From NCBI RefSeq assembly GCF_039523615.1, contig NZ_BAAAFQ010000004.1:186001-250000 (forward strand): a DNA stretch of 64,000 nt, written 5' to 3'. The notes beneath the pieces were generated by a model. That model saw only the letters and a program-made list of their open reading frames with translations. It was not told the DNA's origin and searched no databases. A program made the position numbers and the translations under genes. Numbering within the stretch: position 1 is the stretch's first letter; every line of letters starts with the position of its first letter. Positions 9,131 through 18,887 of this stretch are shown piece after piece. The stretch is from Psychrosphaera haliotis. Its GTDB lineage: Bacteria > Pseudomonadota > Gammaproteobacteria > Enterobacterales > Alteromonadaceae.

Positions 9131-11164
9131 CTAGGCGTAATAATCAACCTGCCACGGGGACTTAACATTATAATTGGTCCCTAACGACGGGTCATTGTGT
9201 TCATCTTCTGACAGTTCATTGTTGTCATTTGAGTTAGCACTCACCAATCCATTTGAGTCGGACTGTTCGTCGCCATTGGCGTTGTTCTGCCCACTTGAGT
9301 TGTCTTTTTTAACGTTGCTATCAGCCAGTTGTAAACCTTGCTGTTCGAGTAGCTCTCGTAACTTTGGAATACTCCCCTCAAGCGCATCTTTAGCCTGCTG
9401 ACTTGCAACCACAAAACTAACTGACGCATTTTCGGCACCCAAATGGAGTTTGATTTGCATGCTACCAAGCTCTGGCGGATCAAGTCTTATGTCGATGGAT
9501 TTCATGTTTCTAGCCATCATTAAACCAACTTGTTGTTGAATATTTGACGCTAACTCTTGCTTATTAAATAAGATGTTTTCTTTTATCATCAACTCGCTTT
9601 TTGCTTGCGCAATGTTTTCAAGCTTAGGTGCTTGTAGCGTCTTATCTAACTGGACACCAAGTATATCAACCACTTCAGCTCTAGGTTTTCCATCTGAAAT
9701 AACCTGACTAGACAATTGAGTTAAATTGCCTGAGTCCAATTGATTAAACAAATTAGACTTATCGAAACTTAACTTGTTTAACATTTCTAGTTCCGTTGCG
9801 ACTTTTACTGAGCCGGTGTCCAATTTAAACTCGCTTGTATTGGCACTCTCATTGTTTGTTGAACCCACAAGGTTTGAGTTAATAACATTGTTAATATTTA
9901 ACTTAACGGGGTTGTTTATATTAATTAACTTAGTTAGCTCACTATTAACTTTTGAAAACGCCTCTGCACTAGCACTATTAGTACCTACTGCACTTTTAGA
10001 GTTAAGCTCTGCTTGAGTTTGTGCCAGCCTAGACAGTTCCATTTGCAAGTAAGAACTTGTGTCTTTATTTGAGTCGCTGTTTTTAAAGTCGACGGCCAGA
10101 GATTGGGCATTGCTTGAAGCTTCCGATGCAACCTTGTTTGATTCTGGCGAACTCACAATAGAGGACGTTAAGTCTACTTCGGTCTCACCTTGAGTGTGTT
10201 GTGCGTTTTTGATATCACTATCAGTTGCTTGATTGTTACTATTTTGATTCAGCAATCCGTTAAGCCAGTCTAATTTTTTGGTATCTAGATCTTTAGTGCC
10301 CTGCGACGAGTCTGTATCTGAACTGTTCAGGTTATTTTTGTTCTCATTACCAACTGAGCTATCTGGCAACAGCAACGACTTTAATAAGTCTCCTAAATCT
10401 TCTAGTAACTCGGAACCGTCAGTGCTTGCAGCGCTGTTTTCGTTCATGGTGTTTTCAACACCGATTTCTAAGTTAGATAATTGTTCTAACAGCGATGACA
10501 ACTTAACTTTAAAGTCATCGATAACACTCTCTGGAAATTCATTTTTAATATTAGATAACAGCGAATTCAATTCATTAGCATCAGCACTCTTAAGAGAGCT
10601 GGTCAACAACGATGCAAACTCATCTACAGCCTCAATAACGTCTGATGAATCAGCGTCACTACTCGAATCACTTAAGCTAGCTAAAAGCTCTCTTACCTTT
10701 TGAAGTAATTCGGCACCAGAGTATTTATCCGTCAACTCTTTCAAAACTGGTTCGGATAATTCATTTTCTTTTAACGACTTAACAGAAGATTCGAGTTCCT
10801 TTCTATCTGCATTATTAACGTGCTCTTTAGCAGGTCTGTCTTGAGTTGTTGCCTGTCGAGTGTCGTCAAGTTGTGTGCGATTACCATCGGCGGATTGAGA
10901 CTGCCTTGCTGGTGTTTGGCGCTCGTTCTGAGTTCGTTGTAATTGTTTTTGCTCTAATTGGCGGTCGTAATCTGCTCTTTGCTGCGACGCAACATCGTCA
11001 TTTCGACGCTGTTCTTGCCGCCTATTGTTTGCCGCCAATGTGGTATCAAAGTCACGTCGGTAATTACTGTTTTCCGACTCATACTGGCTTTTCCTAACAC
11101 TAACCTCTTTCTCTACAGACTTTGTAGGTAAAGGCTCTGGTAAGATTCTGTGTTGTTGTAGCAT
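9131..11164 (-). CDS. fliK: FliK, flagellar hook-length control protein
   Basis: FliK is the secreted ruler that measures hook length and triggers the FlhB switch. The 677-residue protein is long, with a Gln/Arg-rich start and a very Ser/Asn/Asp/Leu-rich central region. The conserved Flg_hook domain lies at about residues 530-615 and contains IRLDPPELGSMQIKL and SFVVASQQAKDAL. It starts at an ATG with GGAG five bases upstream. The central part has the low sequence constraint expected of a ruler. It lies between fliJ and fliL, with a sigma-54-like element in the preceding gap. Confidence 0.92.
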   Translation of the reverse strand: MLQQHRILPEPLPTKSVEKEVSVRKSQYESENSNYRRDFDTTLAANNRRQEQRRNDDVASQQRADYDRQLEQKQLQRTQNERQTPARQSQSADGNRTQLDDTRQATTQDRPAKEHVNNADRKELESSVKSLKENELSEPVLKELTDKYSGAELLQKVRELLASLSDSSSDADSSDVIEAVDEFASLLTSSLKSADANELNSLLSNIKNEFPESVIDDFKVKLSSLLEQLSNLEIGVENTMNENSAASTDGSELLEDLGDLLKSLLLPDSSVGNENKNNLNSSDTDSSQGTKDLDTKKLDWLNGLLNQNSNNQATDSDIKNAQHTQGETEVDLTSSIVSSPESNKVASEASSNAQSLAVDFKNSDSNKDTSSYLQMELSRLAQTQAELNSKSAVGTNSASAEAFSKVNSELTKLININNPVKLNINNVINSNLVGSTNNESANTSEFKLDTGSVKVATELEMLNKLSFDKSNLFNQLDSGNLTQLSSQVISDGKPRAEVVDILGVQLDKTLQAPKLENIAQAKSELMIKENILFNKQELASNIQQQVGLMMARNMKSIDIRLDPPELGSMQIKLHLGAENASVSFVVASQQAKDALEGSIPKLRELLEQQGLQLADSNVKKDNSSGQNNANGDEQSDSNGLVSANSNDNNELSEDEHNDPSLGTNYNVKSPWQVDYYA

Positions 11165-11229
11165 GATTACTCCTAACCCAATTTCGGCATCAAAAATGAT
11201 GTTTATTGCCGCTCGATATAAGGGTAATA

Positions 11230-11246
11230 TTCAAGGATCGTTCCAA
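11230..11246 (-). promoter_or_regulatory. possible sigma-54 promoter of fliK
   Basis: On the minus strand the sequence reads TTGGAACGATCCTTGAA. It matches YTGGCACG-N4-TTGCW except at two positions, one of them the usually invariant C of the -12 element (GA instead of GC). It lies 66 bp before the fliK start in a 150 bp gap. This is a moderate candidate. Confidence 0.45.
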
Positions 11247-11253
11247 CTTGAAT

Positions 11254-11281
11254 TTTTAAGTTAAAAGTTAAAAGTTAGAAG
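11254..11281. repeat. four tandem imperfect 7-bp repeats upstream of fliK
   Basis: On the plus strand the units are ttttaag, ttaaaag, ttaaaag and ttagaag, back to back. They lie immediately 5' of the sigma-54-like element when read on the minus strand, where an activator site or curved AT-rich DNA could matter. No function is proven. Confidence 0.6.
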
Positions 11282-11314
11282 TTTTTCGAATTTAAGTTTT
11301 AATGGCGTGTAAGT

Positions 11315-11782
11315 TTAGCTATTAATAGCCATTTTATTTGCCATCTGACGACGAATATATTGCTGAGACGCGAACTCATCTGACTGATTTTGTTCATACT
11401 TGTCTATTCGTTGTTGCCTAGCCTTAGCTTTTTGAGTAAGTAAAGTATCTACGGCTTTTACTTTGTTTTTTTGTACAAACCACTCTTGTTTTCGTTGCTC
11501 AAGTACTTGCTTGGCGATATCAACGACGTTCATTTGAGCTGCAATGCCTTGGTCGAGCTGCACAATAAAACGTTGATAATGCTGGTAACTTGCACCGCCA
11601 ATACCGTTTACCCCACGACTTTGCATTTTTTTTAAGTAATCGAGTTTGTAGGATTGTACTTCTTTTAACTTAGCCTGATTGGCTTGCAAATAAGACTGCG
11701 CCGATTGCATAGCCGTAATAGCTTGCTGCTCTTTGTCAGTCTCTATTTTTTTTAGTATGTGTAATTGGTTGTCTTCTTTCAT
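11315..11782 (-). CDS. fliJ: FliJ, flagellar export chaperone-escort
   Basis: FliJ is the coiled-coil stalk inserted in the FliI ATPase ring; it also recycles export chaperones. The 155-residue product is almost wholly helical and charged, rich in Gln and Lys, with no membrane segment, as in the family. The gene follows fliI by 13 bp and is the last gene before the fliK gap. The identification rests on size, coiled-coil character and position. Confidence 0.9.
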   Translation of the reverse strand: MKEDNQLHILKKIETDKEQQAITAMQSAQSYLQANQAKLKEVQSYKLDYLKKMQSRGVNGIGGASYQHYQRFIVQLDQGIAAQMNVVDIAKQVLEQRKQEWFVQKNKVKAVDTLLTQKAKARQQRIDKYEQNQSDEFASQQYIRRQMANKMAINS

Positions 11783-11795
11783 CAGTACTTACCTT

Positions 11796-13121
11796 TTATG
11801 GCATTTCATTTGTTAACGCTTGTAACTGCATTAACGACTGATCGTAAGGGTAAATTTCTGACATAGTTTGTTGTAGGTAAGCGTCTATTACCGGCTTAAG
11901 TTGAATCGCTTTATCTACTACCGGATTGCTACCTGACGCATAAGCACCAATCGATATTAAGTCTTTGTTTTGTTCGTAAGCTGAAAGATACTTTTTAAAC
12001 TTAAGCGCCATTTGCATATGTTGCTGAGACGTTACTTGAGGCATAACTCGACTGATGGATTTAGTTACATCAATAGCAGGATAGTGCCCAGCGTCAGCTA
12101 GGTCTCGTGATAGTACAATGTGACCATCAAGTATTGCACGAGATGCATCTGCAATTGGATCTTGTAGGTCGTCACCTTCTGATAAAACCGTATAGAAAGC
12201 CGTTATTGAACCTTGTCCTTCTCCACCGTTACCGGCACGCTCTACCAATGCTGGAAGCTTTGCAAATACTGATGCAGGGTAACCTTTAGTCGCCGGTGGC
12301 TCTCCAATTGCTAACGCGATTTCTCGTTGAGCTTGAGCATAACGGGTGATGGAGTCTATTAACAACAGTACATTTAAACCTTGGTCACGAAAATACTCCG
12401 CGACCTGTGTTGCCGTTTCGCAACCTTTTAATCTTCTAATAGGCGCCATATCAGCAGGTGCAGCAACCACTACCGCTCTTTGACGCCCTTCTTCACCAAG
12501 TATTTCATCGATAAATTCTTTTACTTCTCGGCCACGTTCGCCTATTAGACCAACCACTACTACATCTGCGGTAGTACCTTTGGTCATCATGCCAAGTAAA
12601 ACTGACTTACCAACACCTGAGCCGGCAAACAGGCCCATTCGCTGCCCTTGTCCAACGGTCAAGATACCGTTAATTGCTTTAACACCAACGTCTATAGAGG
12701 ATTTTATTGGTCGTCTTGATAGTGGGTTTATTGGTTTAGTTTTGTGAGTTGCACCTGGATCGGCCTCTATCGGACCTAAACCATCTAGCGGTGTTCCCGA
12801 AGGGTCAATAACTCGTCCTAGAAGCTCTAGAGAAAGTGGTAATTTCTGACCACGACTAGACGTAGTAACACGACCTCGAGGCACAATACCGTCAACTTGA
12901 TCCGTGGGCATTAAAAATATTTTATCGTTTTCAAAACCAACAACTTCAGCGTCTACTTCACCGTTCAAGGTTTGAATTCGACAGTGACCACCTAAAGGTA
13001 CAGAAACGCCTACCGCCTCTAAAGTAAGGCCATTAACTTTTGTAAGTCTTCCGGACACTTCTGGCGTTGCGTCTTTTACCAGCCGTTGGGCTTTTAAAAT
13101 TGATTCTGTTAAAGACGACAT
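11796..13121 (-). CDS. fliI: FliI, flagellum-specific export ATPase
   Basis: FliI energises entry of export substrates and resembles the F1 beta subunit. The 441-residue protein has the Walker A motif GSGVGKS at residues 167-173, followed by the DSITRYAQAQRE stretch typical of this ATPase family. Its ATG overlaps the fliH stop by one base (TAATG), so translation is probably coupled. Length is normal. Confidence 0.97.
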   Translation of the reverse strand: MSSLTESILKAQRLVKDATPEVSGRLTKVNGLTLEAVGVSVPLGGHCRIQTLNGEVDAEVVGFENDKIFLMPTDQVDGIVPRGRVTTSSRGQKLPLSLELLGRVIDPSGTPLDGLGPIEADPGATHKTKPINPLSRRPIKSSIDVGVKAINGILTVGQGQRMGLFAGSGVGKSVLLGMMTKGTTADVVVVGLIGERGREVKEFIDEILGEEGRQRAVVVAAPADMAPIRRLKGCETATQVAEYFRDQGLNVLLLIDSITRYAQAQREIALAIGEPPATKGYPASVFAKLPALVERAGNGGEGQGSITAFYTVLSEGDDLQDPIADASRAILDGHIVLSRDLADAGHYPAIDVTKSISRVMPQVTSQQHMQMALKFKKYLSAYEQNKDLISIGAYASGSNPVVDKAIQLKPVIDAYLQQTMSEIYPYDQSLMQLQALTNEMP

Positions 13122-14116
13122 TATGATGGCTCGTCATTTGAGGTAGTGTTTCCAATGACGTCGCTTGAAGTATTTACCGGGTCTGACTCTGCAGTCGCAG
13201 ATTGTTCTGGGTTTTCAGTTGGTGCTAGGTTATCCGTCGTTTCCAGAGTGGCAGTTTCTGGAGTGGCAGTTTCTGGCAAGTCACCAATAGCAGGACCTGA
13301 GTTTGTTTCTGTCGTTAAGTTCGCATCAATTATGAAGTCATGTAGAGTTTGCTTAATACGCTGTTCAACTGTGCGGTCAATTAGGGAATTTGGCGTCGCT
13401 ACAATTACGTCACCTAGGTTAAAGTGCGCTTCTGGTTTCAAAATCCATTTTTGCTCTGCTAAATCAGATTCTGAGTATTGTTCTTGCACTAATAGTAGAT
13501 CATCCGGGTGCATATGAATTTCAGCAAACTCTGTATTAAATGGCAGCGCCGCTACAGACTCTAATAGAGCCGCTAACAGGCTTTCTTTATTCCCTTTAAT
13601 TTCTGTTCTTAATACTGATTCCGCTAGCATCACCGACAAGTTTAATAATTGCTGTTCTGTGGCTTTTTCTACACGGGTAATTGGATCATATAGCTGTGTT
13701 AGCAATGACTCCCAACGAGCAATTTGCTGCTGAATGTCTTCTTGACCTTCTTGTTGGCCGGCTTCAAACCCGTCTTTATGTCCTAGTTCTAAACCTTCTT
13801 GCTTACCTTGCTCTAAACCTTCTTCATGGCCTTTATCAAAACCCGCTTGTTTGCCTTCGGTAAAGCCTTCTTCATAAGCTTGTTGACGAATCTCGTCTAT
13901 CTCAGCTGCGGTTAATTGCGGCACTTCCTCTTCTTCAGGCTCAATCAATTGCGGTTTTGCTTTATACAATTCAGCAATAGGTACACCCAAAAAGTTTGTT
14001 TTACCAACAACGGCTGCTTTTTTTGACGCACTTACATCTGGCGCAGCCCACTCTTCGAGAATTTCAAGCATCTCGCGAGTTGGGGTAACAGGTTTGTTAG
14101 ATAAATTATTACTCAC
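13121..14116 (-). CDS. fliH: FliH, regulator of the FliI ATPase
   Basis: FliH dimers bind FliI and dock it to the C-ring via FliN. The 331-residue protein has an acidic segment followed by a series of regularly spaced glycines (about residues 96-143), the GxxxG-type repeats characteristic of FliH. A conserved C-terminal FliH domain covers about 160-270. A Thr/Glu/Pro-rich tail of about 60 residues, including a short repeat around PETATLETT, makes it longer than typical FliH (about 235-270 residues). It lies 32 bp after fliG. Confidence 0.93.
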   Translation of the reverse strand: MSNNLSNKPVTPTREMLEILEEWAAPDVSASKKAAVVGKTNFLGVPIAELYKAKPQLIEPEEEEVPQLTAAEIDEIRQQAYEEGFTEGKQAGFDKGHEEGLEQGKQEGLELGHKDGFEAGQQEGQEDIQQQIARWESLLTQLYDPITRVEKATEQQLLNLSVMLAESVLRTEIKGNKESLLAALLESVAALPFNTEFAEIHMHPDDLLLVQEQYSESDLAEQKWILKPEAHFNLGDVIVATPNSLIDRTVEQRIKQTLHDFIIDANLTTETNSGPAIGDLPETATPETATLETTDNLAPTENPEQSATAESDPVNTSSDVIGNTTSNDEPS

Positions 14117-14148
14117 AATTTTACTCTCTTACCGCTGTTAAGGAAGAC

Positions 14149-15204
14149 TTACAAGAAGTCTTCACCACCACCGCCGCCTAACATGATTTCACCGGCATCA
14201 GCTAATCGACGAGCAATAGCCAAGATTTCTTTCTGAGCAGTCTCTACTTCAGACACTCGAATTGGTGGCATGGCTTCTAAGTCATCAGCCATCATATCTG
14301 CTGCACGCTTCGACATGTTTTTAAGGATTTTCTCTTTTAATGCGTCATCAGCGCCTTTAACGGCTTTCATTAATGAATCTTGTTGAACTTCTCTCAGAAT
14401 TGCCTGAATTGCACGATCTTCAACATCAATTAAGTTGTCAAATACAAACATAAGGTCTTGAATTTGTTGCGCCATTTCTTCGTCATGTTCACGCATAGCA
14501 TCCATTAATTGACCTTCTATGTTGGTATCTAAGAAGTTCATAATTTCTGCCGCTGCTTTTAAGCCGCCCATTTTCGCTGCTTGTGCACCAGCTTGACCAG
14601 CAAACTGTTTCTCCATGATCTCGTTCAACTCTTGAAGTGCTGCTGGTTGAACTTCTTCTAAGTTAGCAATACGCATCGTTAAGTCGATACGAACCTTGTC
14701 AGAAAATTGACCTAGGATTTCCGCCGATTGATCAGGCGCTAAATACGCAAGTACGATAGTTTGTATTTGTGGATGCTCATTTCTTATAATGTTCGCTACT
14801 TGTTTAGAGTCCATCCATTTAAGTGAATCTAAACCTTTAGCGCCACCACCAAGAATTATTTGGTCTAAGAGTGTTGCAGCCTTATCTTCACCAAGTGCAG
14901 CGGTCAACGCCTTCTTAATAAAGTCTTCAGATTGGAAACCAATCGTACTGTAGTCTTGAATTTGCTCAATGAACAAACTGTGAACCGCTGATATTTTGTC
15001 TTGGCTTAAGTCATCTAGTTGCGCCATTGCAATGCCCACCTTTTGCACCTGCTTCGGCTCAAGGTGTTTAAGGATTTGTGCGGCGTCTTCTTCAGACAAG
15101 CTCAATAATAAAATCGCTGCTTTCTCTACACCTTCTAGTTTTTCAACATCAAAGGCTGGCTTCGCTGCGACTTGTGTGTTTTCTGCTGCTACGACATCAT
15201 TCAT
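14149..15204 (-). CDS. fliG: FliG, flagellar motor switch protein
   Basis: FliG is the rotor protein that contacts the stator and sits on the MS ring. The 351-residue product has the three-domain layout of the family, with the conserved EHPQIQTIVLAYL stretch near residue 140 and a charged C-terminal domain ending in EDFL. Its start overlaps the fliF end by 8 bp, implying translational coupling; FliF and FliG bind one-to-one. Confidence 0.97.
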   Translation of the reverse strand: MNDVVAAENTQVAAKPAFDVEKLEGVEKAAILLLSLSEEDAAQILKHLEPKQVQKVGIAMAQLDDLSQDKISAVHSLFIEQIQDYSTIGFQSEDFIKKALTAALGEDKAATLLDQIILGGGAKGLDSLKWMDSKQVANIIRNEHPQIQTIVLAYLAPDQSAEILGQFSDKVRIDLTMRIANLEEVQPAALQELNEIMEKQFAGQAGAQAAKMGGLKAAAEIMNFLDTNIEGQLMDAMREHDEEMAQQIQDLMFVFDNLIDVEDRAIQAILREVQQDSLMKAVKGADDALKEKILKNMSKRAADMMADDLEAMPPIRVSEVETAQKEILAIARRLADAGEIMLGGGGGEDFL

Positions 15205-16918
15205 CTTCTAGTAACCACCCTTTAACTACTTGCGATGACAACTCAGGTTCATTCGCAACTAACGCTCTTACTGCTTTTAACAGGTCTTCATCACCATGTA
15301 AGTCTGGTAATTGTAGAGTACCGTCGGCAGCAAAGCCTATGTCTTTTTCATCAAATTCTGTATTTAGCATGTCCAATGCTTCATCACCTAAGTCTACACC
15401 ACCAAGCGCTTCTTCTTCATATTTATCGGTAGTATCTTCAGGGCTAATAAGCTTATTCAGTAATGGGCGAACCAAGAATATAATCAGTACGACGATAACA
15501 ATCATTGCAGCTACCGTTTTGATCATCGGCTGAAACCATTCTTGCTCATAAATTGGTTTATCTTGCGCAGACAACACATCAACTTTGTTAAACGGTATCG
15601 TAACGACTTCAAGTGTATCGCCGCGGTTCATGTCAAAACCGATTCCACCTTGTAATAGTCTACGTAGATTAACCAACGCTTGTTGTGAACGAGGTGTTTT
15701 TTGAATAGTGCCATCTTCACCTGGTGTTGTTATGTAGTCCACTGCAACCGAAACGCTCAGGCGACGAACAACGCCAGTTTGATTTTGTTTGTGGCTTATC
15801 GTTTGGTCAAGCTCGTAATTGCGTGTTTGTTCTTTGTGAGAGCGACCCGTTGTGCCACGAGTTCTTGCATTACCCGCCTCTTCTGGGATATCTGACTCTA
15901 AAGGAGGTTGGTTTGATAATGCACCTGGTATTCCTACTGGGCCATTACCCGTTTGATTTTCTTCAATTAACAATTCACTTCTAATTGCAGGCAAGTCTGG
16001 GTTATAGGTCTTTTGTGTTTCTTGAACTTGAGTAAAGTCCATAGTTACATCTACTTGTGCAGTGTAATTTTCCATACCAATTACTGGCGACAGTATTGAG
16101 TTAATTTTTTGTAAATACTCGTCTTCACGCTTTTGTTCTATTTCAAACTGTTTACGAGACAATGCAGAAAGTGAGTTTTGTGAACCAGAGTTAAGTAAGC
16201 GACCGTTTTGGTCTGTTACCGTCACTCTTGAAGTTGCCAAGCCTTGAACGGCAGAGGCTACAATATCTACTACGCTATCGATTTCTTCTGTTTTTAACAT
16301 GCGACCACGTTGTAAAGTTAAAACCACGGTTGCAGACGGTTGTTTAGTATGGCGAGCAAATATGTTTTCTTTTGGAATGGCCAACAGCACTCTTGCACGG
16401 CTGATTGAATTTAACTCTTCAATCGTTCTTGCTAATTGTTGTTCACGGCTATGCTTTAAACGCTCCGTCTCCATACGCTGACTAACACCAAAACCTGTGT
16501 CTTGCATTAAAATGTCAGAACCTTCCGATGGAGCATTAGATAAACCGCCGCGAGCCAGAGACAACTTAATGTTTTGATAAGCATCGGCTGGTACTAAAAT
16601 GGTATTTTGCTCAAGTGTATAGTCAACTTTTTGAGCATCTAAGTAGTCTAAGGTTTCAATTAACTGTTCTGTGTCAAACTGACCAAGTGGACGTAACTCT
16701 GGTTCGCGGGACCACATGAAGATAAAAATAGTAATTGCGATACAAATTACAAGAGCCAGTATCAGTGCGCCTTGACGCAATAGGTCAGCACTAGAAGCTG
16801 CACTTAAAAAACCTGATTTTTGCTCTTCAACATTATCCATGTCGCCATTTAGCGACACCATGTCATTAGAGACATCTTGTCCTGGATTTGTCATTTGAGT
16901 AGTTAGTTCGTCTGCCAC
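15197..16918 (-). CDS. fliF: FliF, flagellar MS-ring protein
   Basis: FliF builds the membrane MS ring that anchors rotor and export gate. The 573-residue protein starts at a GTG (16918) with AAGGG six bases upstream. It has membrane helices at about residues 46-66 and 440-465, periplasmic ring-building domains between them, and a C-terminal cytoplasmic tail that binds FliG. The order fliE-fliF-fliG is universal. Confidence 0.97.
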   Translation of the reverse strand: MADELTTQMTNPGQDVSNDMVSLNGDMDNVEEQKSGFLSAASSADLLRQGALILALVICIAITIFIFMWSREPELRPLGQFDTEQLIETLDYLDAQKVDYTLEQNTILVPADAYQNIKLSLARGGLSNAPSEGSDILMQDTGFGVSQRMETERLKHSREQQLARTIEELNSISRARVLLAIPKENIFARHTKQPSATVVLTLQRGRMLKTEEIDSVVDIVASAVQGLATSRVTVTDQNGRLLNSGSQNSLSALSRKQFEIEQKREDEYLQKINSILSPVIGMENYTAQVDVTMDFTQVQETQKTYNPDLPAIRSELLIEENQTGNGPVGIPGALSNQPPLESDIPEEAGNARTRGTTGRSHKEQTRNYELDQTISHKQNQTGVVRRLSVSVAVDYITTPGEDGTIQKTPRSQQALVNLRRLLQGGIGFDMNRGDTLEVVTIPFNKVDVLSAQDKPIYEQEWFQPMIKTVAAMIVIVVLIIFLVRPLLNKLISPEDTTDKYEEEALGGVDLGDEALDMLNTEFDEKDIGFAADGTLQLPDLHGDEDLLKAVRALVANEPELSSQVVKGWLLEDE

Positions 16919-16956
16919 GTTAAACCCTTAATTCTTATTTAACTGCTGAAGTGAGC

Positions 16957-17310
16957 CTAAACAGGCATGCTCATGATTGTTTTATATGCATCAACCAGTT
17001 TATTTCTAACCTGTACGGTTGCTTCAAAAGCGATGCCGGCTTTCTGAGATGCTATCATGGTCTCAGCTAGTGATACTGAACGGTCACCCATTTCCAAACG
17101 TGTTTTTAAATCGCCTGATGTTTGTTGCAATTCATTCACATTGTTTACTGCTTGCTCAAGAAGTTCACCAAAGTTTGCTGAAGAAGGGTTATTTACCTTT
17201 TGAACTTGGTTAAAAGGACTAATGTCATTGTTTGGGCGAATTGTTTGACCAGACGCCTGCGACGCCATGCTTTGTAATTCCGCATATAAGTTATTAGCTT
17301 GAATGTTCAT
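16957..17310 (-). CDS. fliE: FliE, MS ring-rod junction protein
   Basis: FliE connects the rod to the MS ring and is an early export substrate. The ATG at 17310 (MNIQANNLY, 117 residues) is preferred over an in-frame TTG 24 bases upstream because AGAGGA lies seven bases before it. The conserved C-terminal region contains SLAETMIASQKAGIAFEATVQVRNK. It is the first gene of the fliEFGHIJ unit, with a sigma-54 promoter upstream. Confidence 0.95.
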   Translation of the reverse strand: MNIQANNLYAELQSMASQASGQTIRPNNDISPFNQVQKVNNPSSANFGELLEQAVNNVNELQQTSGDLKTRLEMGDRSVSLAETMIASQKAGIAFEATVQVRNKLVDAYKTIMSMPV

Positions 17311-17352
17311 TATTCTGTCCTCTTTCAGGAGCAATTCTATACTAAACAGTAT

Positions 17353-17370
17353 AAAGCAGGAATAATGCCA
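17353..17370 (-). promoter_or_regulatory. sigma-54 promoter of fliE operon
   Basis: On the minus strand the sequence reads TGGCATTATTCCTGCTTT. GG and GC are separated by exactly 10 bp, and the element ends about 43 bp before the fliE ATG, leaving room for a short leader with its Shine-Dalgarno. In Vibrio the fliE operon is activated by FlrC with sigma-54; the same is inferred here. Confidence 0.8.
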
Positions 17371-17470
17371 GTTTATTTATTTTATTTATCAACAACTTAC
17401 ATCGGGCCTATGGAGTTGAACTTTGAGTATTAACGTGACAGAGAATTGACAGAGGGTGTAATTGGGCTGG

Positions 17471-17522
17471 AATAAAAAAGAAAAGGCCTGTTAATACAAT
17501 CAGGATTACGTATTAACAGGCC
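17471..17522 (-). terminator. intrinsic terminator after flrC
   Basis: A perfect 13-bp inverted repeat (ggcctgttaatac / gtattaacaggcc) with a 12-base loop lies 16 bp after the flrC stop. Read on the minus strand it is followed by a T-rich run. It would end the flrBC transcript before the fliE promoter. Confidence 0.85.
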
Positions 17523-17537
17523 GTTTTAAACAACTCG

Positions 17538-18887
17538 TTATGCAGGAACTTCAATACCTTGTTCACGCATTTTTGCTAGCTTATATCTCAGCGTTCTTGG
17601 GCTTATTCCTAATTTCTCGGCAACATCTTTACGTTTGCCATGACAGGCTTGCAGTGCGTCCAAAATAATACGATTTTCTTGGTCACGAATTTCCATTTTA
17701 AAATCGCCACTGTCATCTATATGATGACTCGCTTGAATATCCGCTGCAATATTATCGACAGCAAACTCTTCAACCAAAATATGTTCTGAATCTATTGTAT
17801 TGCCTGAGCATAATATTAATGCGCGCTGAATAACGTTATCTAATTCGCGCACGTTACCAGGCCAATTATGCAACATTAATTTATGAAGAGCGCCAGCGCC
17901 TATTACCGGGATTTCTCTACCCGTTTCAATGCAATAACGGCTAAGCAGATGTTCAGCTATTGGTTGTAAGTCATCTTTCCTTGCGCTTAACGGCAACCAT
18001 TTAATTGGAAATACGTTTAAACGATAAAATAAATCTTCTCTAAACTTACCTTCTCTTACCGCTGCAACTAGATCTCGGTTTGATGTTGCTAATACTCGAA
18101 CATCTAATTTAACGGTTTTACGACTACCTAAACGCTCTACTTCACGTTCTTGCAAAACACGCAGCAATTTAGCCTGCAGGTTTAAATCCATTTCCGTTAT
18201 TTCATCGAGCAAAATAGTACCGTGCTGAGCTTGTTCAAACTTACCAGGGCAGGCTTGAATCGCACCGGTAAATGCACCTTTTTCATAACCAAATAAAGTT
18301 GCTTCAAGCATGTTGTCCGGAATAGCAGCGCAGTTGATCGCGATAAAATCATGCTCTGCACGAGATGATTGGTCGTGAATATAACGAGCCATCACTTCTT
18401 TACCAGAACCACTAGGTCCCGTGATCATGACTGAGGCGTCTGACTTGGCAACTTTTGCAGCTAACTTTAACAACTCAATACTTTTCTTATCCGCTACAAC
18501 AGGATCATGCCTGTCAGTTTGTTTAACCGGAGCATATCGGCCCACCATATTTAACAGCACTTCTGGTGCAAATGGTTTAGCCATATAATCAATGGCGCCA
18601 TATTTCATTGCTTCTACGGCATGGTCAATTTTTGCATAAGCGGTCATTAACAAGAATGGTGTATTTGGATACAGCTTTTTAACCGACTTTAATAAATCTA
18701 AGCCTGATAAACCGCCCATTTGAACATCAGAAACAATAAGATCTATCACTGTTTCTTTAAGTTTAACTAACGCTGTTTCTGCTGAATCAGCTTCTACAAC
18801 AGAGTATCCAGCAATAGAAAGCGTATCTACTAGAGCCTCTCGTAAACCTGAATCGTCTTCTACAACAAGTATTTGTGACTGGTTCAT
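17538..18887 (-). CDS. flrC: FlrC, sigma-54 response regulator for flagellar genes
   Basis: FlrC (FleR) activates sigma-54 promoters of mid-class flagellar genes once phosphorylated by FlrB. The 449-residue protein has a receiver domain with the phospho-acceptor D54 and K104. An AAA+ domain follows, with Walker A GPSGSGKE (157-164) and the sigma-54 contact motif GAFTGA, and then a C-terminal Fis-type helix-turn-helix. Its start overlaps flrB by 4 bp (ATGA), so the kinase and regulator are co-translated. A strong terminator follows. Confidence 0.96.
   Translation of the reverse strand: MNQSQILVVEDDSGLREALVDTLSIAGYSVVEADSAETALVKLKETVIDLIVSDVQMGGLSGLDLLKSVKKLYPNTPFLLMTAYAKIDHAVEAMKYGAIDYMAKPFAPEVLLNMVGRYAPVKQTDRHDPVVADKKSIELLKLAAKVAKSDASVMITGPSGSGKEVMARYIHDQSSRAEHDFIAINCAAIPDNMLEATLFGYEKGAFTGAIQACPGKFEQAQHGTILLDEITEMDLNLQAKLLRVLQEREVERLGSRKTVKLDVRVLATSNRDLVAAVREGKFREDLFYRLNVFPIKWLPLSARKDDLQPIAEHLLSRYCIETGREIPVIGAGALHKLMLHNWPGNVRELDNVIQRALILCSGNTIDSEHILVEEFAVDNIAADIQASHHIDDSGDFKMEIRDQENRIILDALQACHGKRKDVAEKLGISPRTLRYKLAKMREQGIEVPA

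Noticed and set aside
10278..10703. A 141-codon plus-strand frame inside fliK
   Set aside because: It is the antisense of the low-complexity Ser/Asp/Leu region of fliK and has no domain or Shine-Dalgarno support.
15078..15533. A 151-codon plus-strand frame across fliG and fliF
   Set aside because: It overlaps two well-supported flagellar genes in antisense and shows no family resemblance.
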